A stretch of DNA of 11,781 nt from NCBI GenBank assembly GCA_003531115.1, contig DQHT01000024.1, positions 50,561 through 62,341 on the forward strand, read 5' to 3'. Source of the DNA: Bacteroidota bacterium (GTDB taxonomy: Bacteria > Bacteroidota > Bacteroidia > UBA8524). Below the pieces are notes generated by a model. That model saw nothing but the letters and a program-made list of their open reading frames with translations. It made no database searches and was not told where the DNA came from. The position numbers were made by a program, and so were the translations under genes. This document shows positions 5,693 through 11,781 of the stretch, piece after piece (position 1 is the stretch's first letter; each line of letters begins with the position of its first letter).

Positions 5693-5694
5693 TT
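5670..5694 (+). terminator. Weak terminator-like hairpin after the acyl transferase gene
   Basis: GAGCG/CGCTC closes a 7-base loop and is followed by TCGCTTT, a poor T run. It could end the plus-strand transcript, together with the larger hairpin just upstream. Confidence 0.3.
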
Positions 5695-7435
5695 ACTGAC
5701 AGCCAAATTTTTCCAGATAAATGCGGTTCATTTCGGGCCATTTTATCGCTGCCTTTTCAAAATGATCGCATCCGGATTGTCCTGTTACCTCTTTTAACAA
5801 GCCGAGAATCATATCATATTCTGCTAAGGGTACCGCCGCGAGTTTCCATTTGGATTGAATATCGTCTATATAGCCTTCGAGTTTTCTCTGACATTTCACC
5901 TCCGCACCACTTAAAAATTCGGTGGGAACAAAGTAATAATTATACAATCCAAATCTTTTCAGTTCGATCTTATTCGGCTTGGAGCATTCATAATAATCGC
6001 AGAGTTTTAGGCACCAATCCACTTCAATCGCATATGACACCTCAAAAATGGAATATAAAAGTTTTCTGGCAGCTGAAATATCTCCTAAAGCAAGGGTTGC
6101 CAATGCCTCTTGCACCCTCATTCCGGCAAGCACATCCGCATTCAAATTTTTTGCCAGTGCTACCGCCTGTTGAGCGGCGATAAGTGCAGAATTTGTTTGT
6201 CCGCTTGTCATTAACCTTGCCGACTTTAGTAAATACATTTCTGCGAAAAAATAATTTGGATCAGGTGCATCCTCATACAATTCGGCTGTTTCTACGCGAT
6301 ACGCATCCATCGCCTGGAAAGCCTGCTCATAAAATGTGTCGGCTTCTTCGTAACGACCCTGAGCAAGGCACCTGTTCCCCTGAAAATAGGGCAAAATACA
6401 AAGTGAATGTTCCACCTTTTCAGCCAATTGGTACAAAGAATCTGCGGCATCAAACTTTCCAAGATTATAGGCGGCAATTCCGCGTTGGAAAAAATAACGA
6501 CGAGTACCTTGTATACAGATACTCCGTTTTAGTTTTTCTATAAATTCCCACTGTTCCCCTCCAGCCTGCGTGGTGTCATTTTCCTTTGGGAATCGTTTTT
6601 CTGTATCGGCGATCAGATTACAAACGCTGTCCATTTCTTCCAGCTTATACCAGGTCTGCATCATCAGCAAAGCGTCATAAACGGTAGCCTCGTTGGTTTG
6701 TAAAGCCCTTTTTCGATAATACAGCGATTTGCTGCTACTGTCCAAAGATACCAGTATCCCGGCCATATAGAAATTGCCAAAGTAGGCATCCGGGTCAAGT
6801 TCCAGTAATTTTGAAACGGTAAGGTGCGCGCCGTTAAAATCTTCCAGAGCCACATGGATCAGCACATTTAGCTGCAAAAGACTATTGTCATCCGGGGTCT
6901 GAAGGAGCGCCTTTTTGGCTTTCAGACGCGCCATAACCACTTTATTCTCAACAAAACTCAGCCATGCGTCAAAAAATTGCAGTTCAACATTTTCTGGATA
7001 ACGGAGAAAAGCCGGGCCTACATGCTGTTTTAACTCTTCCAGGTGTCTAAGATTATACAATATGGAAGCCTTAAGTATAAGAGAAGGCAAATGTTCAGGA
7101 TAGGTGGCTAAAACCTCATTCAAAAAATGAAGTGCAGTATCCGCATTTCCAATCAGCGCCTCTCTTTTCGCTTTTAGAAACATGCTGTTTGCCGGCTCCG
7201 TTTCCTTTTTGAGAACCCAATTGTAATGGCCCTCTGCTTTGGAAGCTGAATCCATATCGTACAATAGCTGCAAATAAATGCTGGCAATTTCGAATTGGTA
7301 ATTCGTTTGGAGAACACTGTCGCAGAAGGAGATTATTTTATCGTGATTTTTTATCCCTGCCAACCTTTCCTTGTCCGTTTGTGCCTGAAGCAAACAAGGT
7401 ATTCCCAACAAAAAACAGAAGATCAACTTTTTCAT
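5693..7435 (-). CDS. Secreted TPR-repeat protein of unknown function
   Basis: A 580-aa exported protein. Residues 1-19 are a signal peptide (MKKLIFCFLLGIPCLLQA, cleaved before Gln). The rest is an all-helical solenoid with TPR-like signatures: residues 85-175 (KAKREALIGNADTALHFLNE, then ATYPEHLPSLILKASILYNL), 197-250 (ALEDFNGAHLTVSKLLELDP), 310-372 (GIAAYNLGKFDAADSLYQLA; GNRCLAQGRYEEADTFYEQA) and 398-460. The C-terminal 110 residues are Cys-containing and less repeat-like. No catalytic motif and no T9SS sorting signal are seen, so it probably stays in the periplasm or at the outer membrane as a protein-binding scaffold. It starts 35 bases after the stop of the large surface protein gene, suggesting co-expression; a role in that protein's handling is inference. 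A one-mismatch -7 box (TATTTTCG, 7455-7448 on the minus strand) leaves an internal promoter possible. Confidence 0.85.
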   Translation of the reverse strand: MKKLIFCFLLGIPCLLQAQTDKERLAGIKNHDKIISFCDSVLQTNYQFEIASIYLQLLYDMDSASKAEGHYNWVLKKETEPANSMFLKAKREALIGNADTALHFLNEVLATYPEHLPSLILKASILYNLRHLEELKQHVGPAFLRYPENVELQFFDAWLSFVENKVVMARLKAKKALLQTPDDNSLLQLNVLIHVALEDFNGAHLTVSKLLELDPDAYFGNFYMAGILVSLDSSSKSLYYRKRALQTNEATVYDALLMMQTWYKLEEMDSVCNLIADTEKRFPKENDTTQAGGEQWEFIEKLKRSICIQGTRRYFFQRGIAAYNLGKFDAADSLYQLAEKVEHSLCILPYFQGNRCLAQGRYEEADTFYEQAFQAMDAYRVETAELYEDAPDPNYFFAEMYLLKSARLMTSGQTNSALIAAQQAVALAKNLNADVLAGMRVQEALATLALGDISAARKLLYSIFEVSYAIEVDWCLKLCDYYECSKPNKIELKRFGLYNYYFVPTEFLSGAEVKCQRKLEGYIDDIQSKWKLAAVPLAEYDMILGLLKEVTGQSGCDHFEKAAIKWPEMNRIYLEKFGCQ

Positions 7436-7469
7436 AGCGGTTCCGTGCGAAAATAGCTTATTGCCCCGA

Positions 7470-7492
7470 CCTAAAACCCGGAACCCAGAACC
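7470..7492. repeat. Heptanucleotide telomere-like repeat at the 3' end of the large gene
   Basis: Plus-strand units CCTAAAA, CCCGGAA, CCCAGAA and a partial CC follow in register (7-base period). The TAG stop codon of the large gene (7473-7471) lies in the first unit, and the last residues GSGF of the protein are encoded by the repeat. The same heptad array recurs at 11370-11400. Confidence 0.7.
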
Positions 7493-10400
7493 AAACGTAT
7501 GCCGAAGGTCTTGTCCTCCATCGTCACCCGCAGCAAATAAACTGCCTCGGGGTGTCCGATAAAGTCCAGTTCCAATTGCCCATCCGATAAAGGATTGGTC
7601 TGAATTGCGATCTCTCTTCCACGGGCATCATAAACTTGAATGAACGCATTTTCCGATACTCCGCTCAGCACAAAACTCCGCTCGCTGGGATTGGGGTAAA
7701 CGGCAATTCCGTGCTCCCTCCATTCGTCCATTCCTATGCCCGGACCTGATGCGGTATCAACCTGAATAAAGCCAACTTTTAACTTTTCTGAAACACATTT
7801 GTTTCCTGCAATGCGCAGCCTTACATCATAAGTTCCCGGATTGGCGTAAAAGTGGCTCGGGTTCCTAAGAATACTGGAATCTCCATCTCCAAAAGACCAG
7901 AGATAATCCGTTTTAAGGCCACCTGTTGACAAATCGCTAAATTGGCTGGTCAGGCTTACCCTTCCAAGGGTGGAGTCGGCAGTGAAGTCAACGGAAGTTT
8001 TTTCTTCAATATCCATACGCGAAGAATCCATATCGGAACACCCGGTAAGGGTATCCATCAATAAATAATAGAGAAACGAGGTTCCTGATTGAGCCGAATC
8101 TGTACTGAATTCAAAGCTTCCATTGTTTTGGGAGACAGCTTGTCCGGCCCAAACTCCACCAGCCGGACTGGCAAAAGTATCAAGCAGGATCTGCCCCTGG
8201 TCTTCGCAAAAAGATGCTCCCTTTATCGAAGTGATCTCCGGATTTTCATTGCGGGTAATCCTTCTGGAAACAGAATCGGCACACCCTTTTATTGAAATCA
8301 CATGAAGATACAGGGTAAAAGATGAATCCGGCACAAATGATCCGTTCCCGATTCCATATGAAAAAGTAAAGCTATGCCCTGCACCGTTGATCAGGGTATC
8401 AGCCAGAATGGTCACGGGGTTTCCTGCACAAACGGCTGTATCGGTTAAAGGCGAAATAAAAACAGCCTCCGGAAATGGCCATTTAAAAGTATGGACGGAA
8501 TCGGTGGCGGTACATCCTATGGAATCGGTCAAAACCACCCGGTGCATCGAATCCTGAACAATGGTGGGAAAAAACAGGGCTTTGTTTTCGCTTGTGTCCT
8601 GGTTCCATATAAAAGAATACGTTCCCGTTCCTCCACTGCCAATGGCTTCTAAACCAATTAATCCTCCTCCGCAAAGGCCGGTGTCGGCTCCTGCCTCAAC
8701 AAGGGGAGATGGATATAATTCGATCTCGAGTAATTCTGAAGCGCTGCAATTTCCTGACGCGTTTTGCGCTTCGAATGTAAGGGAATAGGTTCCGGGACCT
8801 TTGTTTCGGCCATCAAACCAGTATCCCGTACCGCTTTGGTTCACGACTCCGCTTCCTTTCCATATGCCGCTAACAGAACCCGATATTCCGGAAAGAAAGA
8901 GCATGGAATCAGCCGTACACATCTTTTGCGGACTGGCCGCCGCTATTTGCGGAATATTACCGATCAGCACATCCATTGAATCTATGCGCGAACAACCTGT
9001 GCTATCGCTCAGCTCCAGATAAATGCGGGATGATTGGGTAAAAATATCCTGGATGAACGAATCGGTTACACTAGTGTATGGAAACCAGGAATAATTGATC
9101 GGAGCCTTTCCGCTATACAGGGTAGCATCGATTTGCAGGCTTGTACCGGCACAGATCACCGTATCATTTGGCAATGAAAAATTCGGTGTGGCATGATTCG
9201 CGATCCGAACCGTATCATAAGTCTGGCAGGATAAACTGTCGGTATACCGCAATACCTTTTCATGGATGCCAAGCGGGGGATAGAAACGAAGACTGTCTCC
9301 TGCACCCATGCCCAGCCAGGAGTAACTCCCTGTATTCACCTTATTCAGCGGCTTCAGATAAATCGCAGCCAGAAAACATCCTGTTGTATCATGCGTGGCA
9401 AGCGGATAATGGGGAGTATAGCGATCAAGGAGCAAACTATCCCTGACCGTACATCCGATCGAATCCATTACTTCAAGAAGATATACTGTATCAGCCAGAG
9501 GCGGTATAAGCGGAAAATTATTCCCGTTGCCCTGCCCGATCCAGGTATAGGAATAAGGGGTGGTTCCTCCACTCACTGTAGTCTTAAGCCGAACCGTATC
9601 ATTGGGCAATTCATCACAAATAGGAATGGGTGGGGTATTGGTATAAACAGGCTGATTCATCCTTACATCAAAGGTGTCGGACAAAGTACATCCCGAGCTG
9701 TCGGTACTTTTGACCCATAATGTTGTATCGCCTGTAACCGTAAAGGTAAACGAATCGAGGGTGCTGCTATCCGGCCACATATAACGTGTGAAGCCCAGTC
9801 CGCCACTCGACACGGGGTGCAGAGTCAGCGAGGTGTTTGAACAGGTTTTGTATGGACTGATCACCTGCGTAGTAAAATGGTACAGGCTATCTATTCTGAC
9901 AGAGTCGGTAAAGATCAGGTCGCAGCCATCCTGAACCTGCTTGATATGGAACCGATGCCAACCTGTGTCGCTCAAAGCTATATCAAGGGTGTCGTTTTGG
10001 TAGGCCCCCGAGTCTGTCCTGACAAAAAGTGGTCGCCCCGAATTGCTCGTATCGTAGGCATGGATCCTCAATTGGTTGCAGGTTCGGCTCGTTTGCCAAA
10101 GGGGCTTTTTGCTTGAATCCAAAGGTGCCGTGACGACAAATCCATAATTCAGGGATGCTTTTTTGATAAAATAGCAGGCATATTCCCAACTTCGTATGCC
10201 AAACATGTAAGGTTTATCGCGGATCCTTGACGTGTCGGGTGTGAAACAAACCCGCAGTTTGATTAAACCGGGCTGCCAGGAGAGGGTATCAACTGTCATC
10301 AAACTATCTTCTTTGATCCAGGATGCCAGGAGGGTGTCGGAGGAATTGTATCCTTCGACACGAACTTCTATACAAGCTGTGGTGTTTGCACAAACCCGGA

Positions 10401-11322
10401 TCGGGACGGGTTCTCTTGACAAACTTATGTTGGGTGAACTAACCCCACTGGTCGTTATAATAACCGGAATAAAATCTTCCTGTGCCCACCCAACGAGCCG
10501 CATCGTATCGTTGTGTTTTTTCCAGCCCTGAACGTGAAAGGAGATGGAACCGAATTGATTGACCTGGGTGGGTCTGAATTCGAGATTACCGCTTATCGCG
10601 TTTAGTCGAAATCCGGCAGGAAAGCCAAGTGCTGAATTAGGAAATCCAAAAAATGACATCGGACGAAAAGCATTGAAATTTCCACTATAAGTCGCAGAGG
10701 TATTACGTGACACCAGTGAAGGCGAAAGAACATACGAAATGCTGTCAAAATAATTAGTACGGTCCCGAAAATCCGGGTTATACTTAAAATCTGTATTGTA
10801 CGGAAAGGCCAAACTGGGAGAATTAAACTTCCTTATTTCTCTGCCACTTGAGTCATAACATAGGTTAATGTATGATTGAATATAAAAATTCTGACCGGCT
10901 TGACCCGTATTAATTACATTTGAGCGAATGGCCTGTTCCCAGCTTAACGTAAAGCTGCAGTTAGTACCATAATTAGAAAAGTCGACCGTACACTTCCAAA
11001 GATGTTCTTCATAACCAAGAATACCGCCCGAACTTTTACAACGCGTTGAATTCCCACATGCCGGGCTCGAGTCTGCAAGAGAAATGTCTTTTTGTGATAT
11101 TTTCGTTTGGGAACTGATGATCCCCACTACACCTGTGTCACTTCTTACGGTCAGGTTTGATTGAGACATTTGTATACCCGCGCAGTCTCTCCAAATTGTT
11201 ATGAATACATCGTACTTTTTTCCTGAAACATGGCTGTATGTAATGGTTCCACCTATTACATGCGAGGCATACCCTGAAAAGGAGACTAAAAAAAGAGAAA
11301 GAACGAGTAGAATTTTTTTCAC
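7471..11322 (-). CDS. T9SS-exported modular surface protein with Ig-like repeats and PKD domain
   Basis: A 1283-aa cell-surface protein. The start is GTG at 11322-11320; a TGA two codons upstream and no nearby ATG force this choice. Residues 1-19 are a signal peptide, mature SHVIGGTITYSHVSGKKYDV. The first ~175 residues (with IWRDCAG and Cys at 47, 89, 95, 111, 122, 155) match the N-terminal domain common on large Bacteroidota adhesin-like proteins. Residues ~290-1105 are a chain of Ig-like modules; many end in a D-S-x-G-C-type motif (at 541-545, 620-624, 772-776, 933-937, 1091-1095). A PKD domain covers about 1110-1190 (YLWSFGDGDSS, HFYANPGTYDVRLRI). The C-terminus from 1206 is a T9SS type A sorting domain (VYPNP, IQVYDARGREI, VYLLRVT), so the protein crosses the outer membrane and is likely anchored or released there. 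Adhesion or gliding is plausible but unproven. It is probably co-transcribed with the TPR gene downstream. Confidence 0.92.
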   Translation of the reverse strand: MKKILLVLSLFLVSFSGYASHVIGGTITYSHVSGKKYDVFITIWRDCAGIQMSQSNLTVRSDTGVVGIISSQTKISQKDISLADSSPACGNSTRCKSSGGILGYEEHLWKCTVDFSNYGTNCSFTLSWEQAIRSNVINTGQAGQNFYIQSYINLCYDSSGREIRKFNSPSLAFPYNTDFKYNPDFRDRTNYFDSISYVLSPSLVSRNTSATYSGNFNAFRPMSFFGFPNSALGFPAGFRLNAISGNLEFRPTQVNQFGSISFHVQGWKKHNDTMRLVGWAQEDFIPVIITTSGVSSPNISLSREPVPIRVCANTTACIEVRVEGYNSSDTLLASWIKEDSLMTVDTLSWQPGLIKLRVCFTPDTSRIRDKPYMFGIRSWEYACYFIKKASLNYGFVVTAPLDSSKKPLWQTSRTCNQLRIHAYDTSNSGRPLFVRTDSGAYQNDTLDIALSDTGWHRFHIKQVQDGCDLIFTDSVRIDSLYHFTTQVISPYKTCSNTSLTLHPVSSGGLGFTRYMWPDSSTLDSFTFTVTGDTTLWVKSTDSSGCTLSDTFDVRMNQPVYTNTPPIPICDELPNDTVRLKTTVSGGTTPYSYTWIGQGNGNNFPLIPPLADTVYLLEVMDSIGCTVRDSLLLDRYTPHYPLATHDTTGCFLAAIYLKPLNKVNTGSYSWLGMGAGDSLRFYPPLGIHEKVLRYTDSLSCQTYDTVRIANHATPNFSLPNDTVICAGTSLQIDATLYSGKAPINYSWFPYTSVTDSFIQDIFTQSSRIYLELSDSTGCSRIDSMDVLIGNIPQIAAASPQKMCTADSMLFLSGISGSVSGIWKGSGVVNQSGTGYWFDGRNKGPGTYSLTFEAQNASGNCSASELLEIELYPSPLVEAGADTGLCGGGLIGLEAIGSGGTGTYSFIWNQDTSENKALFFPTIVQDSMHRVVLTDSIGCTATDSVHTFKWPFPEAVFISPLTDTAVCAGNPVTILADTLINGAGHSFTFSYGIGNGSFVPDSSFTLYLHVISIKGCADSVSRRITRNENPEITSIKGASFCEDQGQILLDTFASPAGGVWAGQAVSQNNGSFEFSTDSAQSGTSFLYYLLMDTLTGCSDMDSSRMDIEEKTSVDFTADSTLGRVSLTSQFSDLSTGGLKTDYLWSFGDGDSSILRNPSHFYANPGTYDVRLRIAGNKCVSEKLKVGFIQVDTASGPGIGMDEWREHGIAVYPNPSERSFVLSGVSENAFIQVYDARGREIAIQTNPLSDGQLELDFIGHPEAVYLLRVTMEDKTFGIRLVLGSGF

Positions 11323-11343
11323 GTAGGATCAGATCGATTCCCC

Positions 11344-11351
11344 CGAAGGTA
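11344..11351 (-). promoter_or_regulatory. Candidate -7 element for the large surface protein gene
   Basis: On the minus strand this reads TACCTTCG, one mismatch from TAnnTTTG, 21 bases before the GTG start. An overlapping TACTTTTT lies just upstream as an alternative. No clear -33 TTG is present because that region runs into the heptad repeat. Confidence 0.25.
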
Positions 11352-11369
11352 TACAAAAAGTAAAAATAA

Positions 11370-11400
11370 CCCAGAACCCGGAACCCAAAACCCAAAACCT
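11370..11400. repeat. Heptanucleotide telomere-like repeat between divergent genes
   Basis: Four perfect-register units on the plus strand (CCCAGAA, CCCGGAA, CCCAAAA, CCCAAAA) followed by a partial CCT, consensus CCCRRAA. It fills the -10 to -45 region upstream of the prfA start, directly abutting its candidate -7 box, and lies about 48 bases upstream of the divergent surface protein gene. Confidence 0.8.
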
Positions 11401-11408
11401 TATCTTTG
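11401..11408 (+). promoter_or_regulatory. Candidate -7 promoter element of prfA
   Basis: TATCTTTG is an exact TAnnTTTG match, 6 bases upstream of the ATG at 11415. The predicted mRNA would be nearly leaderless. Heptad repeat DNA occupies the position where a -33 TTG would be expected and none is visible there. Confidence 0.45.
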
Positions 11409-11414
11409 CGCCCT

Positions 11415-11781
11415 ATGCTCAATAAACTTGAAGCCATCAAACAACGTTGGGAAGATGTTGGTATCGCTTTAGGAGACCCGGCAGCGGTTTCCGACATGAA
11501 ACGCTTTGCCAAATTGAACAAAGAATACCGCGACCTGACTCCCGTTGTTGAGTGTTATAAAAAATACAAAAACCTCATCGGCAATATCGAAAATGCCCGG
11601 GATATCCTGAAAACGGAAAAAGACCCTGAAATGCGCGAAATGGCGCTGGAAGAACTGGAAACACTGGAGGTCGACAAAAAAGCCCTGGAAGAGGAAGTAC
11701 GTGTTATGCTCATTCCGAAAGATCCGGAGGACGATAAAAACTGCGTCGTGGAGATCCGTGCCGGTACAGGTGGCGATGAGG
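11415..11781 (+). CDS. prfA: Peptide chain release factor 1 (3' part outside window)
   Basis: The first 122 residues of RF1, the ribosome-bound factor that recognises UAA and UAG stop codons and triggers peptide release. MLNKLEAIKQRWEDVGIALG opens the N-terminal helical domain, followed by SDMKRFAKLNKEYRDL and EKDPEMREMALEELETLE, all typical of RF1. The window ends in the RAGTGGDE motif (residues 115-122) at the start of the core domain. The stop-codon-reading PxT motif and catalytic GGQ lie beyond the edge, so RF1 rather than RF2 is judged from the N-terminal domain, which fits RF1 well and lacks the programmed frameshift site seen in many RF2 genes. The start ATG is the first in frame. It is divergent from the surface protein gene. 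Confidence 0.95.
   Translation, partial: MLNKLEAIKQRWEDVGIALGDPAAVSDMKRFAKLNKEYRDLTPVVECYKKYKNLIGNIENARDILKTEKDPEMREMALEELETLEVDKKALEEEVRVMLIPKDPEDDKNCVVEIRAGTGGDE

Noticed and set aside
8089..9720. Several plus-strand open frames within the large surface protein gene
   Set aside because: They are antisense shadows; the minus-strand frame is continuous, with signal peptide, PKD and sorting domain.
7470..11400. CRISPR-like or phage attachment interpretation of the heptad arrays
   Set aside because: Units are contiguous 7-mers without spacers, and no cas, integrase or transposase gene is present.
11138..11521. 127-aa minus-strand open frame over the prfA start
   Set aside because: It is antisense to prfA and out of frame with the surface protein; its VLGFGFRVLG segment is just translated heptad repeat.

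Overview
The window comes from a member of the Bacteroidota that has a type IX secretion system (T9SS). The evidence is a very large surface protein with a C-terminal T9SS sorting domain, a TonB-dependent receptor with an N-terminal carboxypeptidase-regulatory-like domain, several lipoproteins, little Shine-Dalgarno sequence, and several upstream matches to the Bacteroidota -7 promoter element TAnnTTTG. No species can be named. I see no tRNA, rRNA, CRISPR array, transposase or integrase.

Layout: (1) 1-400, minus strand: the 5' part of a lipoprotein gene running off the left edge. (2) 468-3512, minus strand: a probable metal-handling cassette. In transcription order it holds a small Cys-rich HYC_CC_PP-like protein, a secreted heavy-metal-associated (HMA) domain protein, and a TonB-dependent receptor whose start overlaps the HMA stop (ATGA). 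A terminator-like hairpin with a possible alternative fold lies between the first and second genes. (3) 3513-3818: an intergenic region with GAATTC-centred dyads and a candidate promoter for a 71-aa protein with a basic front half and an acidic tail (3819-4034, plus), which ends in a clear intrinsic terminator. (4) 4084-4608 (minus, lipoprotein) and 4607-5593 (plus, LuxE-like acyl transferase): a divergent pair whose start codons both lie inside one CATG. (5) 5594-5692: a GC-rich, hairpin-forming spacer between convergent genes, unlike its surroundings. (6) 5693-7435 and 7471-11322, minus strand: a secreted TPR protein downstream of a 1283-aa modular T9SS-exported protein with Ig-like repeats and a PKD domain. 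Heptanucleotide telomere-like repeats (CCCRRAA on the plus strand) sit at both ends of the large gene. (7) 11415-11781, plus strand: the 5' part of prfA (peptide chain release factor 1).

How the genes may work together: the 468-3512 group looks like one physiological unit for acquiring or sensing a metal (copper or another soft metal is a guess) across the outer membrane and periplasm. The large adhesin-like protein and the TPR protein are probably co-transcribed, since only 35 bases separate them. The other genes look like ordinary single-gene units. No defence, mobile or biosynthetic system is evident. The best candidates for something undescribed are the metal cassette with its intergenic hairpins, the structured spacer at 5594-5692, and the heptad repeats.
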